Shown here one piece after another: positions 10,940-19,907 of a stretch of 64,000 bases of DNA. The stretch comes from Aeromonas veronii. GTDB lineage: Bacteria > Pseudomonadota > Gammaproteobacteria > Enterobacterales > Aeromonadaceae. The notes under the pieces were generated by a model, which saw only the letters and a list, made by a program, of their open reading frames with translations, made no database searches and was not told the origin of the DNA. The stretch is from contig CP101033.1 of NCBI GenBank assembly GCA_041319085.1, positions 2,816,501-2,880,500 of the forward strand, read 5' to 3'. Position numbers and translations under genes: made by a program. Within the stretch, counting starts at the first letter, position 1. The number at the start of each line of letters is the position of its first letter.

Positions 10940-12148
10940 ATGGATGCACACCTGCTTTACCAGAACCTGGCGGTGATCGCCGCTTTCTTGATGGTCTATA
11001 GCCTGATCGCCGGGCGCTTCGAATCAAAACTGGTCAACGGCCCCTTGCTGTTTATGCTGGCGGGCTGGCTGCTGGGGCCGGGTGGTGTGGAGCTGATCGC
11101 CCTCTCCATCGACAGCGATGGCATCAAGCTGCTGGCCGAGCTCTCGCTGGTCATCGTGCTGTTCAACGATGCCGCCAACACCAACTGGCAGGTGTTGCTG
11201 GCCAACCGCCAGCTCCCGATCCGGCTGTTGCTGATCGGTCTGCCCCTCACCCTGCTCTGTGGCGCCCTGTTTGGTCACTGGCTCTTCCCCGACTTGCCAC
11301 TGCTGGAGATGGCGATCCTCTCCACCATACTCGCCCCCACCGATGCGGCGCTCGGCAAAGCGGTAGTAAGCAACCCGGCCGTACCGGCACCGGTGCGCGA
11401 AGGGCTCAATCAGGAGAGCGGCCTCAACGATGGCATCTGCGTGCCGGTGCTGCTTCTGCTGCTGGCCCTTATCGCCCCCACCGAGCAGCACACAGGCACC
11501 GCGACACTTGCTATCACCCTGATGCTGGAGGAGATCGGCATTGGCCTATTGGTCGCCTTTGTGCTGACCAGCCTCACCATCCGGCTGCTAAAAATCTCCT
11601 ATCTCAACGGCTGGCAACTGCCGCTGTGGCGCCAGCTCACCATGCCGGGGCTGGCCCTGCTCTGCTTCGCGCTGGCCCAGAGCCTGGGAGGCAGCGGCTT
11701 TATCGCCGCCTTTGTCGGCGGTCTCTTTATCGGACGCAGACTCGGTGAACACAAGCACGCCTATATGGATAGCTGCGAGGGGTATGGCGACCTGCTCTCA
11801 GTGGTGATCTGGATGGTGTTCGGCGCCACCCTGCTCCCCATGCTGCCGGAGCTGATGCACTGGCAATACTGGCTCTATGCGGTTGCCAGCCTCACCCTGC
11901 TGCGGATGGTGCCAGTCTGGCTGAGCCTTATCGGCACCGGCCTCAAGCCGGAGCTCAAGCTCTTTATCGGCTGGTTCGGGCCGCGGGGCCTTGCCAGCAT
12001 CGTCTTTGCGGTGATGGTGCTGCAAAACCAGCCGGCGCTGCTCGGCCAACGCCCCATCATCGCCACCGTGCTCTGCACTATCATCCTGAGCGTGTTGCTC
12101 CACGGCCTCACCGCCAACCCCTGGGTCGCACGTTTCAAACCCCGCTGA
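10940..12148 (+). CDS. CPA1-family cation/proton antiporter
   Basis: Integral membrane protein of 402 aa with about 12 hydrophobic segments and no large soluble domain. The stretch ILAPTDAALGKAVV followed by NQESGLNDG is the paired ion-binding motif of monovalent cation/proton antiporters, and FGPRGLASIVF near the C terminus is also typical. It is probably a Na+(or K+)/H+ exchanger of the inner membrane, but the ion cannot be told from sequence. AAAGGAGG precedes the ATG. It differs from NhaP2 two genes upstream by lacking the RCK domain. A strong bidirectional terminator separates it from the convergent LysE gene. Confidence 0.87.
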   Translation: MDAHLLYQNLAVIAAFLMVYSLIAGRFESKLVNGPLLFMLAGWLLGPGGVELIALSIDSDGIKLLAELSLVIVLFNDAANTNWQVLLANRQLPIRLLLIGLPLTLLCGALFGHWLFPDLPLLEMAILSTILAPTDAALGKAVVSNPAVPAPVREGLNQESGLNDGICVPVLLLLLALIAPTEQHTGTATLAITLMLEEIGIGLLVAFVLTSLTIRLLKISYLNGWQLPLWRQLTMPGLALLCFALAQSLGGSGFIAAFVGGLFIGRRLGEHKHAYMDSCEGYGDLLSVVIWMVFGATLLPMLPELMHWQYWLYAVASLTLLRMVPVWLSLIGTGLKPELKLFIGWFGPRGLASIVFAVMVLQNQPALLGQRPIIATVLCTIILSVLLHGLTANPWVARFKPR

Positions 12149-12165
12149 ACCACTTGGCACTCATA

Positions 12166-12193
12166 AAAAATGCCACCGACCGGTGGCATTTTT
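12166..12193. terminator. Bidirectional terminator between antiporter and LysE gene
   Basis: A 12-bp stem (12166-12177 with 12182-12193) with A5 on one side and T5 on the other and a GACC loop. It can stop transcription from both convergent genes. Confidence 0.9.
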
Positions 12194-12221
12194 CTTGTCT
12201 GGTGCGGGTCACTGACAGCTC

Positions 12222-12854
12222 TTAACCAAGCGCCAGCCAGACGCCCACTCCCAGCATCAGGGTACCGGCGATGCGGTTCATCAGAGTGACGTTGCCGCTC
12301 TTGGCGAGGAAGTGACGCAGGGTGCGACCACCACTGGCGTAGAGCAACAGGCAAGAGAACTCGATGATCAGAATAAGCGCCACCAGCGAGGTGATCTGCG
12401 GTGCCATCGGTTTGCTGGCCGAAATAAACGGCGGCAACAGAGAGATCATAAAGGCCCACCCCTTGGGGTTGGCGATGGCGGTGACAAAGCCCTGCACCGC
12501 CAGCCCCATGGCGCTGGTCTGCTGGCCGGCCGAGAGATCCGCCGGAATGGCCATCTTCCCCTTGGCCTGCCACATCTGAATGCCGAGCCACACCAGATAG
12601 GCCCCCCCCACATATTTGAAGGCGGCGAAGATCCCCGGATAGTTGAGCATGATGGCGGCCACCCCGATCACCGACAGCACCGAGACCAGCCCGACCCCGA
12701 TCAGCTCCCCCCACATCATGTGCAGGGTACGGCGCACCCCCAGACTCATCCCCAGGGTCATCGACAGGGTCATGCACATGCCGGGGGTCACCGAGACAAA
12801 GAAAAAGGTCGGGATAAACAGAGCCAGAATGGCCGGATCGATCCAGCTGGACAC
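12222..12854 (-). CDS. LysE/RhtB family exporter
   Basis: Inner-membrane protein of 210 aa with the six-helix profile of LysE/RhtB amino-acid exporters. The diagnostic N-terminal motif SVTPGMCMT (about residues 21-29) and the NPKGWAF motif after helix 3 (about 130) are present. The family exports basic amino acids, homoserine lactone, threonine or related metabolites by proton antiport, and the substrate here is unknown. AGGTGTG on the minus strand precedes the ATG. It is a single gene converging with the CPA1 antiporter. The 231-base region on its other side is shared with the divergent chemoreceptor gene. Confidence 0.88.
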   Translation of the reverse strand: MSSWIDPAILALFIPTFFFVSVTPGMCMTLSMTLGMSLGVRRTLHMMWGELIGVGLVSVLSVIGVAAIMLNYPGIFAAFKYVGGAYLVWLGIQMWQAKGKMAIPADLSAGQQTSAMGLAVQGFVTAIANPKGWAFMISLLPPFISASKPMAPQITSLVALILIIEFSCLLLYASGGRTLRHFLAKSGNVTLMNRIAGTLMLGVGVWLALG

Positions 12855-13085
12855 AACACACCTCCATACGACGAGCGCGGGAAATCACGAAAACGGGACA
12901 GGATTGACACAACCCAGCCAGTTGTACCACATATTCAGGGGATAAAGCGCTCAGCCATGCCTAAATGGCCCCTTTCTCACAAGAAAAAACCTTATCTTCC
13001 GCTCATTTCAACAATAAAAGCCTGTGACAGATCCTGACGTTCACGTGTAATATCTCGGCTCCTCCAATTCCGGATAGAACCATTT

Positions 13086-14708
13086 ATGTCATTGAATAAT
13101 ATATCAATACGCATCCAGGTCTTGATACCTTTGCTGCTGGCCAGCCTGCTGATGATGGTGATGATTGCCATCAGCAAACAGGGTCTGGACGAAGCCATCA
13201 GTGACATAGATGAGACGACCCAGAGCGTGGTCCAGAACAAGGACGACATCGCCAAACTGATCCACGCCACCTACCATCTGCGCACCAGCGCCATCTATGG
13301 CCTCTACGATGCCAAGCAGTTTGCCGCACTGCCCACCAACCTCAACAACGCCGAGCAGGAGATCAACACCATCCTCGGCCGGCTGGTGATCCACGGGGCC
13401 GAGCAGGATAACCGCCAGGTCGCTGCCGCCCTGCAGGCCTACCTCAGCCATACCCGCGGCAACATGCTGCCGCTGCTGGCGCAAAAACATCAGGGTGGCG
13501 GCGATCCGGTCGCCTACGAGGCGGCCCGCCTCCATTTTCGCGAGCTGGGTGAACAGCTGATCAAGCAGATCGACAGCCTGTCGGCCCACATCAATCAGCT
13601 GATCCAGCAAGAGCTGGCCCGAGAGCAGGCCCACTACGATGCCACACTGTTGCGTACCCTGCTGCTCACCGCCGGCACCCTGCTGGCGGCGCTGATCTTC
13701 GGCTGGGTGCTCTCCGGTCGCATCGTCAGCCCCATCGGTCAGCTGCAAGAGGTGATGCACGCCGTGGCGCAAGGGCGCTTCAACGTGCGCGCCAAAGCGG
13801 AGGGCAACAACGAGCTGACCCGTTTGGCCAAAGATATCAACCTCACTCTGGGGCAACTTGGTAGCACCATCGAAACCCTGACCGGGATCAGCAACAGCGT
13901 CGCCTCCGCCGCCACCGAGCTGGCCGCCGTGATGACCCAGTCCGAGGCCAATGCAAGGCAGCAGCACAGCGAGATCGAACAAGTCGCCTCCGCCGTGACT
14001 GAGCTTTCCAGCACCGCTGACAACGTCAACCACAACGCCGCCATCGCCGATGAACTGGCGCGCGATGCCAATGGCCGGGTCGAACAGGGACTCGCCCTCT
14101 TTACCGAAAGCATCGCCGCCAACAGCCGGATGGCGGGCAGTCTGGAAGATGCCGCCGCCATCGTGGCCCAGCTCAAATCCCAGTCCGAGCAGATCGGCAA
14201 GGTGATTGAAGTGATCCAGGGGATCTCCGAGCAGACCAACCTGCTGGCGCTCAATGCCGCCATCGAAGCGGCCCGTGCCGGTGAAACGGGGCGTGGTTTT
14301 GCGGTGGTGGCCGACGAGGTGAGAATGCTGGCGGCCCGCACCCAGGACTCCACCAAGGAGATCCAGACCATCATCGAGCGGCTGCAGAGCCAGTCCCAAT
14401 CCGCCAACAACGGCGTGCAGGAGACCCTGGAGATCCTCAGCCATAACCAGCGCCTCTCGGCTCAGGTGCAGGAGCTGCTGAGCGGCATTACCGGTGCCGT
14501 GCGCCAGATCAACGACGCCAACGCCCAGGTGGCCACCGCCGCCGAGGAACAATCCTGCGTCACTGCCGACATCAACCGTAACATCACCAACATCCACGAG
14601 ATCGTGAGCCAGAGCTCCGCCGGCATCAGCCAGAGCGCCAGTGCCAGCAACGACCTCTCCCAGCTCGCCGAGCAGCAACGCAAGCAACTGGCCCAATTCC
14701 AGCTGTAA
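13086..14708 (+). CDS. Methyl-accepting chemotaxis protein
   Basis: Transmembrane chemoreceptor of 540 aa. There is a first membrane helix at about residues 11-30, then a periplasmic four-helix-bundle-like sensor of about 155 residues and a second helix at about 188-208. A HAMP domain ([15 protein letters not shown]...) follows, then the cytoplasmic coiled coil. The signalling tip [18 protein letters not shown] with [12 protein letters not shown] is intact, so it should couple CheA/CheW. No C-terminal CheR-binding pentapeptide is present. The ligand is unknown. No cognate chemotaxis genes are nearby, and a terminator follows immediately. Confidence 0.93.
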   Translation: MSLNNISIRIQVLIPLLLASLLMMVMIAISKQGLDEAISDIDETTQSVVQNKDDIAKLIHATYHLRTSAIYGLYDAKQFAALPTNLNNAEQEINTILGRLVIHGAEQDNRQVAAALQAYLSHTRGNMLPLLAQKHQGGGDPVAYEAARLHFRELGEQLIKQIDSLSAHINQLIQQELAREQAHYDATLLRTLLLTAGTLLAALIFGWVLSGRIVSPIGQLQEVMHAVAQGRFNVRAKAEGNNELTRLAKDINLTLGQLGSTIETLTGISNSVASAATELAAVMTQSEANARQQHSEIEQVASAVTELSSTADNVNHNAAIADELARDANGRVEQGLALFTESIAANSRMAGSLEDAAAIVAQLKSQSEQIGKVIEVIQGISEQTNLLALNAAIEAARAGETGRGFAVVADEVRMLAARTQDSTKEIQTIIERLQSQSQSANNGVQETLEILSHNQRLSAQVQELLSGITGAVRQINDANAQVATAAEEQSCVTADINRNITNIHEIVSQSSAGISQSASASNDLSQLAEQQRKQLAQFQL

Positions 14709-14730
14709 GCGCACAAAGTGAACCAGACAA

Positions 14731-14754
14731 AAAGGCCCGCGAGGGCCTTTCTTG
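14731..14754 (+). terminator. Terminator after chemoreceptor gene
   Basis: An 8-bp stem (14731-14738 with 14743-14750) with a GCGA loop and a short T-rich tail, 22 bases past the stop codon. Confidence 0.75.
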
Positions 14755-14883
14755 TTGATGGGGCAATGGCTTTGTCTCTGTTTTAAACACGATTTTTTGG
14801 CTTATGGAGCCATAAGGGGCTGGGCTGCCCCCTCAAATATCGGTATGGTAGAGGCACGTTACTCCCCCTCACGTGAGCACACC

Positions 14884-15414
14884 ATGAGCCTGAGATTCAA
14901 AAAACCCGCCTTTATCGCTTTAGGGCTCATCGCCCTCATTTCCGCCACCTGGCTCGACTTCTATCTGCCGGAGCACACCATCGCCACCATCACCGGGGTC
15001 GAGGTGAAGCGTACCGACAAAGATGGCCCCATCAACCAGAAGAACCCGGCTGACGGCCCCACCACCGACGTCTACTACATCTATACCGAGCGCCCCGGCG
15101 AGCAGATCCGGGTGTTCCGCAATGAAGATACCGAGTGGGGCTGGCCCTTCTACTTCAAGTTCAACGCCGCCGATGTGCAGGCCAAAGCCAAATCAATGGA
15201 GTTCGAGAAACGTCTGGCCATCATTACCTCCTACGGCTGGCGCGTGAACATGTTCTCTCTGTTCCCCAACGTAACAAAAATTGAGAGTACTGAGCCTGAC
15301 GCCTCCACCTGGAGCTTCTTCCGCTGGTTCTGGTTCGGTCTCTGGGCACTGGTGATGGGCAAAGCAGCCATTGCGACCTGGCGCTACTTCGATCGTCTTG
15401 AGGACGAGATATGA
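14884..15414 (+). CDS. DUF1523 family membrane protein
   Basis: A 176-aa protein with a membrane anchor at about residues 9-26, an extracytoplasmic middle domain (Tyr/Asp-rich, DVYYIYTER and EDTEWGWPFYFKFN) and a second hydrophobic helix at about 143-163, so both ends are cytoplasmic. The arrangement and the WGWPFYFKF segment match DUF1523, a family of unknown function. The ATG is chosen because the hydrophobic anchor follows directly; the ribosome site is weak. The last codons overlap the downstream wHTH gene (ATGA), which implies translational coupling of a membrane protein with a DNA-binding protein. Confidence 0.82.
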   Translation: MSLRFKKPAFIALGLIALISATWLDFYLPEHTIATITGVEVKRTDKDGPINQKNPADGPTTDVYYIYTERPGEQIRVFRNEDTEWGWPFYFKFNAADVQAKAKSMEFEKRLAIITSYGWRVNMFSLFPNVTKIESTEPDASTWSFFRWFWFGLWALVMGKAAIATWRYFDRLEDEI

Positions 15415-15707
15415 GTGAGCCGAGTAAAACCCGCACCAGTTTCTACCGGCGGCTCTACGTGGCTTGGCTGATCAGCCAGGGCACGGATACGGTGCCCGCC
15501 ATCATGGAAGCGACCGGCATGCCGCGCCGCACCGCGCAAGATACTCTAAGCGCGCTGGCCGAACTCGACATCAGCTGCGCCTTCGAGCAGACCGAAGGGG
15601 CTCGCCACCTGCAGGGACACTACCGCATCAGCAACTGGGGTCCCATCAATCCTGACTGGATCAAGGCTCAGCTGCCGCTTATCAAGGAGACGCTGAGCTA
15701 TCCCTGA
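15411..15707 (+). CDS. Small winged-helix (wHTH) protein
   Basis: A 98-aa protein whose residues 15-80 read as a winged helix-turn-helix: WLISQG, then AIMEATGMPRRTAQDTLSAL as the recognition helices, and a beta wing up to HYRISNWG. It is probably a DNA-binding regulator, with an unknown target. It overlaps the DUF1523 gene by four bases, so the two are co-translated. Regulation of the membrane protein or sensing through it would be a natural guess, but nothing in the sequence proves it. A strong bidirectional terminator follows. Confidence 0.75.
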   Translation: MSEPSKTRTSFYRRLYVAWLISQGTDTVPAIMEATGMPRRTAQDTLSALAELDISCAFEQTEGARHLQGHYRISNWGPINPDWIKAQLPLIKETLSYP

Positions 15708-15750
15708 TCCGGGAAACGCTCTGCCTCAGCAATAACACTCTCTACGAGAT

Positions 15751-15787
15751 AAAAGAGGGACCAGCCGACAAGGCTGGCCCCTCTTTT
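15751..15787. terminator. Bidirectional terminator between wHTH gene and lipoprotein gene
   Basis: A 9-bp outer stem (15751-15759 with 15779-15787) continues, after one mismatch, into a 6-bp inner stem. It is flanked by A4 and T5. Confidence 0.88.
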
Positions 15788-15842
15788 TCCGGCCGCGTAT
15801 TTCAGGCCGCAAGAGAAACTGAGGATAGGGTGATTGGCAGCC

Positions 15843-16310
15843 CTACTCGGGCATGGCCGCATCCTCCAGCTCTTCGTCAGACTCCCCCTTGGTGCAATCG
15901 ATGATGGATCGCTTGGGGTTGTTGGGGTCGCGCAGCAGCAGGGGGGCAGAACCCTCGCTGTGCTTCTGTTCATCGCCAAACTCGCTGCCGTAGGCGTTGT
16001 GGGTCAACCGGCGGGCGTTGGCGATGGGCGTATCGACAAACAGGGCGTGTACCTCGAAGCTGGCGGCGGGCACGATAAAACCGACCACCGGCAGGCCGTG
16101 CAGCTCCTCGTGCACCTTGTACCAGGCAAAGCCGTCGCTCACCTTGTAGGGGGTGTAGTTGGCCAGCTGTAGATTGGCGGCCCTGCCGCTCTCATTCACA
16201 TAGAGATCGGTAAATTCACAGGTCGCCAGCCCCTGCCACATCCGCTCGAATGGCGTCGCACAGCCCGCCAGTTGCAACCCAGCCAGCAGCATCAACCCTC
16301 TCTTCCACAT
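15843..16310 (-). CDS. Predicted lipoprotein, 155 aa
   Basis: The first 17 residues (MWKRGLMLLAGLQLAGC) form a lipoprotein signal peptide with lipobox LAGC, so Cys17 should be lipidated. The rest is a soluble domain of about 138 residues with two further cysteines (about 31 and 139) that could pair in the periplasm, and an acidic C terminus. No known family is recognised. It stands alone, converging with the wHTH gene and diverging from the pseudouridine synthase gene. The residue after Cys is Ala, so outer-membrane sorting is expected. Confidence 0.72.
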   Translation of the reverse strand: MWKRGLMLLAGLQLAGCATPFERMWQGLATCEFTDLYVNESGRAANLQLANYTPYKVSDGFAWYKVHEELHGLPVVGFIVPAASFEVHALFVDTPIANARRLTHNAYGSEFGDEQKHSEGSAPLLLRDPNNPKRSIIDCTKGESDEELEDAAMPE

Positions 16311-16534
16311 TCCCCGCCCCTTCTTGCAAAAATGAATCGGCGCTCAGTCAAACGCCCGCAGCCGGATGGCACCTGCGAATTGGCCAGCTTACCCTTCAGA
16401 CCATACTATCCGCCACCGCTGTATCATCGGCAAGGGCACGGTCAGGTGCAATAGCCACGCATCATTTAGCCCCACACACAGATCCAGATCTGGCATTGAG
16501 GTATGATGACCGCCCTTTTTCTAGCGGCTTCGTC

Positions 16535-17230
16535 ATGTCGACCATCATAGATACTTTTATCGCCCCGCCCTGCAGTGCCGCCATCGAGATCCTGTTTGAG
16601 GATGAGCACCTGCTGCTCATCAACAAGCCGAGTGGCCTGCTGAGCCTGTCGGGCAAGAACCCGCAGAACCTCGATTCGGTGCACTATCGCTTGGTGCAGG
16701 ATTATCCTGGCTGCACCCTGGTGCATCGCCTAGATTTTGGCACCTCAGGCATCATGGTGGTCGCCAGAAACAAGGCCATCAACGCCCTGCTCTGCCAGCA
16801 ATTCAGCCAGCGCGCGGTAAGCAAGGCCTACAGCGCCCTGCTCTGTGGCCATCTGGCTGACGATGAGGGGGTGATCGATGCCCCCATCGCCAAGGATCCG
16901 GCGATTTTCCCGCTGATGAAGATCTGCGCCGCCAGCGGCAAACCCGCCCGCTCCCGCTATCGGGTGATTGAGCGGCTGGCGCAGCAGATGCAGGGGCAGA
17001 CCGTGCCACTGACCCGGGTAAGGCTGGTGCCGGAGACCGGCCGCACCCATCAGCTGCGCATTCACAGCCAGCTGCTGGGCCACCCCATCCTCGGCTGCGA
17101 TCTCTATGGCGGTCTGCGGTTGCCTGGCTGCAAGCAAGCCCCGCGGCTGATGTTGCATGCCAGCGATCTGGATTTTGCACATCCGGTGAGCGGTGAGCCG
17201 ATGCAGATCCGCTGTGCAGCGCCTTTTTAG
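16535..17230 (+). CDS. RluA-family RNA pseudouridine synthase
   Basis: A 231-aa enzyme that isomerises uridine to pseudouridine in rRNA or tRNA. The catalytic motif HRLDFGTSG carries the essential Asp (about residue 66), and the ETGRTHQLRIHS motif with the conserved Arg/His pair follows at about 168. There is no S4 domain, so the layout is that of the short RluA type and not RluC/D. The ATG at 16535 is the first that gives the usual short N terminus; the open frame extends further upstream with low-quality coding sequence. The target RNA position cannot be assigned. Confidence 0.86.
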   Translation: MSTIIDTFIAPPCSAAIEILFEDEHLLLINKPSGLLSLSGKNPQNLDSVHYRLVQDYPGCTLVHRLDFGTSGIMVVARNKAINALLCQQFSQRAVSKAYSALLCGHLADDEGVIDAPIAKDPAIFPLMKICAASGKPARSRYRVIERLAQQMQGQTVPLTRVRLVPETGRTHQLRIHSQLLGHPILGCDLYGGLRLPGCKQAPRLMLHASDLDFAHPVSGEPMQIRCAAPF

Positions 17231-17334
17231 GGGCAATCAGTAGAGGCCGTCAGTAGATGGCAATAGACGCGAGTGCGGCGGGAACAGTGAAAGGCGTGAC
17301 GGGAGAAGAAAGGGACAAACGGCGGATAAAGATA

Positions 17335-17359
17335 GGGGCCGCGCTTTCGCAACGGCCCC
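17335..17359 (-). terminator. Stem-loop after udp
   Basis: A 7-bp GC stem (17335-17341 with 17353-17359). On the minus strand it is followed by a T-rich stretch (TATCTTTATCC), 39 bases beyond the udp stop codon. Confidence 0.55.
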
Positions 17360-17397
17360 CACCCCCCACTCGGTACTCTTTGTTACAAAGAGGGCTA

Positions 17398-18153
17398 TCA
17401 GATCAGCTTGCGGGCGGCGCCCAGCACGATCTTGATGGCATCAGATTCGGTCTTCGCCATGGTTTCGGCGTTCGGGATTTCCTGCTGGGTACGGTTGACG
17501 ATAACGCCAGCTACCATACCGGCACGCAGGCCCTGGCTGGAGCACATGGTCAGCAGGGTTGCAGACTCCATCTCATAGTTCAGCACGCCCATGGCTTGCC
17601 ACTCTTTCATGGAACCCTGGAAACGGCTCACTACGCGGCCGGATACGGTGTCGTAACGCTCCTGACCCGGGTAGAAGGTGTCGGAGGAGGCAGTCACACC
17701 GATGTGCAGCTTGGAGCCCATCTCTTTGGCGGTGTTGACCAGCGCGGTGGTGCAGTCGAAGTCGGCAACAGCCGGGAACTCCATCGGTGCGAAGTGCAGG
17801 CTGGCACCGTCGAGGCGCACGGAGCCGGTGGTCACGATCACATCACCCACGTTCAGGTGCGGCTGGATGGCGCCGGTGGTGCCGATGCGCAGGAAGGTGC
17901 GGATACCCAGCTGGGCCAGCTCTTCTACTGCGATGGAGGTGGACGGGCCACCGATACCGGTAGAGCAGATGATCACGGCCTTGCCGTCCATCTCGCCGCG
18001 CCAGGTAGTGAATTCACGATGGCTGGCCAGGTGCACCGGGTTATCCAACAGCTCTGCGATGCGCTTGACGCGCTCGGGGTCACCGGGGACGATCGCCAGG
18101 GTGGCGCCTTGCAGATCCGCTTTCTTCAAACCCAAGTGAAATACATCAGACAT
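17398..18153 (-). CDS. udp: Uridine phosphorylase Udp
   Basis: Cytoplasmic enzyme of 251 aa that splits uridine with phosphate into uracil and ribose-1-phosphate in nucleoside salvage. It shows the NP-I phosphorylase signatures: VPGDPERV with the phosphate-binding Arg, CSTGIGGPS, the GTTGAIQ loop, and NYEMESATL with the ribose-binding Met/Glu. Length and sequence fit the E. coli type throughout. The ATG at 18153 has AGGAG 8 bases upstream, so the long in-frame upstream extension is not used. A CRP-like site and a pair of AAACGTTT operators lie upstream, consistent with the CRP and LacI-family control known for udp in E. coli. Confidence 0.95.
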   Translation of the reverse strand: MSDVFHLGLKKADLQGATLAIVPGDPERVKRIAELLDNPVHLASHREFTTWRGEMDGKAVIICSTGIGGPSTSIAVEELAQLGIRTFLRIGTTGAIQPHLNVGDVIVTTGSVRLDGASLHFAPMEFPAVADFDCTTALVNTAKEMGSKLHIGVTASSDTFYPGQERYDTVSGRVVSRFQGSMKEWQAMGVLNYEMESATLLTMCSSQGLRAGMVAGVIVNRTQQEIPNAETMAKTESDAIKIVLGAARKLI

Positions 18154-18282
18154 AGTGGACTCCTGGTTGCCCCCTGCCAGCATGGTCAGGACGCAAATTA
18201 AGATGATTCTTTGTGGTACTTTCCAGCCGTTACCCCCCTCTTTGGGGAGGCGCCAACTATGGTCGAAAGCGCTTTCCAATTC

Positions 18283-18298
18283 CTTGAAGCGCCTCACA
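18283..18298 (-). promoter_or_regulatory. Possible CRP site upstream of udp
   Basis: Read on the minus strand it is TGTGAggcgctTCAAG, eight of ten matches to TGTGAnnnnnnTCACA, about 135 bases before the udp ATG. CRP control of udp is known in E. coli. The site here is inferred from sequence only. Confidence 0.4.
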
Positions 18299-18330
18299 CT
18301 TCCACGCATTGACAGTCACAAACTCCGCGC

Positions 18331-18371
18331 AAAACGTTTGCTAACTCAATGAAATAATTGACAAACGTTTT
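18331..18371. repeat. Paired AAACGTTT palindromes, possible LacI-family operators
   Basis: AAAACGTTTG (18331-18340) and CAAACGTTTT (18362-18371) are exact inverted copies. Each contains the palindrome AAACGTTT, with centres 31 bases apart, about three helical turns. The CG-centred AAACGTTT core is typical of PurR/CytR-type LacI-family operators. Their place upstream of udp suggests nucleoside-linked repression, but the protein that binds is not identifiable. Confidence 0.5.
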
Positions 18372-18519
18372 TCTTGGAAATGAGCGCAAAGCGGGAAAGT
18401 CAAGCCTAGTTCAACGCTTAATTAACGACTCGTGATCGACCCGTAAAGTTGCAAACAAATTGCTTTTGTATCCCTTTCATGAGGCTAGTTTAGCCACCAA
18501 TGACCACTTAATGGTGTAA

Positions 18520-18640
18520 CAATGCCGTGCGACTGCCCCTGGTTCAGGCCCACAACGTTTTGAAGATGCCTGCGACTTCACCAACCCGAAACCGGCACGC
18601 GACAAGAAGATCGTCGCCATCTTCAGCGCGGCAATGTAAT
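18520..18640 (+). pseudogene. Orphan coding tail with terminator, possible gene remnant
   Basis: A stretch of about 33 codons open to a TAA at 18638-18640 reads like a real C terminus (…DFTNPKPARDKKIVAIFSAAM) and is followed within 20 bases by a hairpin plus T6. No ATG, GTG or TTG start exists before the upstream in-frame stop near 18517, so it cannot be a gene as it stands. It may be the last piece of a deleted gene. The parent family is not recognised. Confidence 0.3.
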
Positions 18641-18657
18641 AGTTGCCTGCTTGCCAG

Positions 18658-18683
18658 AAAGGGTCGCAGTACGACCTTTTTTA
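18658..18683 (+). terminator. Terminator without an upstream gene
   Basis: A GGTCG/CGACC stem (18662-18666 with 18672-18676) extended by A-T pairs and followed by T6. It has no intact gene before it and faces bamE, which it insulates. Confidence 0.7.
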
Positions 18684-18775
18684 TTGGCTGATGGATCAAT
18701 GGCTTTTTACTTCCGTGGAGGGAGTCGGTATGATTTGCCGAGCCAAAAAGACTGTATGGATGATCTTAACTCGAT

Positions 18776-19114
18776 ATGCGGATGAAACACCTGATTGCCG
18801 CGGCTTTGACCGCCCTCACCCTCTCCGGTTGCAGCCTGGTCTATCGCATTGATATTCCTCAGGGCAACTATGTGGAACAAAAACAGGTCGACAAACTGCG
18901 CCAGGGTATGACCCGCGAGCAGGTCAGCTATGTGCTGGGAACCCCCATGCTGCGCGACGGCTTTGACCCCAACACCTGGTACTACCTCTATGAATTCCAG
19001 CCGGGCCACGGCGACAAGGAACGCAAAGAGTTCACCGTCACCTTCGCCAACGACAGGCTCACCACAGTGACGGGCGACTTCCCGCTACCCGCAGCTTTCA
19101 GTACCCCGCTCTGA
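18776..19114 (+). CDS. bamE: Outer-membrane assembly lipoprotein BamE (SmpA)
   Basis: Lipoprotein of 112 aa, part of the BAM complex that folds beta-barrel proteins into the outer membrane. Residues 1-19 form the signal peptide with lipobox LSGC (Cys19). The SmpA/OmlA fold follows, with YRIDIPQGNYVEQKQVDKLRQGM and VLGTP, and NTWYYLYEF, the hallmark BamE segments that contact BamD and phosphatidylglycerol. The start at 18776 has no clear ribosome site and ATG 18782 is an alternative two residues later. A strong terminator follows at 19123. Confidence 0.93.
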   Translation: MRMKHLIAAALTALTLSGCSLVYRIDIPQGNYVEQKQVDKLRQGMTREQVSYVLGTPMLRDGFDPNTWYYLYEFQPGHGDKERKEFTVTFANDRLTTVTGDFPLPAAFSTPL

Positions 19115-19122
19115 TATCCCAC

Positions 19123-19150
19123 AAAACCGGCCTCGCGCCGGTTTTGTTTT
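19123..19150 (+). terminator. Terminator after bamE
   Basis: A 9-bp stem (19123-19131 with 19137-19145) with AAAA on one side and TTTTGTTTT on the other. Confidence 0.88.
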
Positions 19151-19250
19151 ATCCAGCCATCGCCCTCATCGGCGCACTCAATGAAAAACGCCAACAATGG
19201 CTGCTGGCGTTTCGTTTATTCAGCGCAGTGGTTACAAAAGAACCGAAATT

Positions 19251-19907
19251 TTATCCGCGCAGGCCGCCCAGAAACTCGGCACGGGTATCGGGCTGGGTCT
19301 TGAACACCCCGCCGAGGGAGGTGGTGGTGGTGTAAGAAGTCGAATCCATCACCCCACGCGCCTTGACGCAGTAGTGGGTCGCCTTGATGCTGATGGCCAC
19401 GTCCTTGGTGCCGAGCAGGGTCTGCAGCGCCAGCAAGATCTGCTGGGTCAGCCGCTCCTGCACCTGGGGACGGCGGGCGAAGAACTGCACGATGCGGTTG
19501 ATCTTCGACAGGCCAATCACCTTGCCACGAGGGATATAGGCCACATGGGCCAGCCCGTCGATGGTGACGAAGTGGTGTTCGCAGGTGCTGGTGAGGCTGA
19601 TGTCCCGCACCATGATCATCTCGTCCACCTGCATCTTGTTCTCGATCACCGTCACCTTGGGGAAGGTGGAGTAATCGAGGCCGGAGAAGATCTCGTTGAC
19701 GTACATCTTGGCGATGCGGTGCGGCGTCTCAGCCAGACTGTCATCGGCCAGATCCAGCCCCAGCGTCTCCATGATGGAGCGCATATGGCCTTCGATCTTC
19801 TCCCGCTTCTGCTGGCTGTTCAGCTCGTTGGCGACCAGGGGGGTTTCCAGTCCCTGGGCTTCGAGGGCAGCCCTGACCAGCAAGGCTTCCGGACTTAAGG
19901 TTGTCAT
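19251..19907 (-). CDS. folE: GTP cyclohydrolase I FolE (type IA)
   Basis: Cytoplasmic enzyme of 218 aa that converts GTP to dihydroneopterin triphosphate, the first step of folate synthesis. The zinc and catalytic residues are visible: STCEHHF (Cys and His ligands, about residue 110), and [12 protein letters not shown] with the second Cys (about 181). GLSKINRIV and [10 protein letters not shown] are also typical. The ATG at 19907 has GGAGAAG just upstream. It is divergent from moeA across about 300 bases. Pterin chemistry from GTP links it in theme, though not in pathway, with the molybdopterin genes next door. Confidence 0.96.
   Translation of the reverse strand: MTTLSPEALLVRAALEAQGLETPLVANELNSQQKREKIEGHMRSIMETLGLDLADDSLAETPHRIAKMYVNEIFSGLDYSTFPKVTVIENKMQVDEMIMVRDISLTSTCEHHFVTIDGLAHVAYIPRGKVIGLSKINRIVQFFARRPQVQERLTQQILLALQTLLGTKDVAISIKATHYCVKARGVMDSTSYTTTTSLGGVFKTQPDTRAEFLGGLRG

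Noticed and set aside
13104..14714. A 536-codon open frame antisense to the chemoreceptor gene
   Set aside because: It is the mirror frame of a GC-rich, strongly conserved coding sequence; the predicted product is low-complexity and has no ribosome site or family match.
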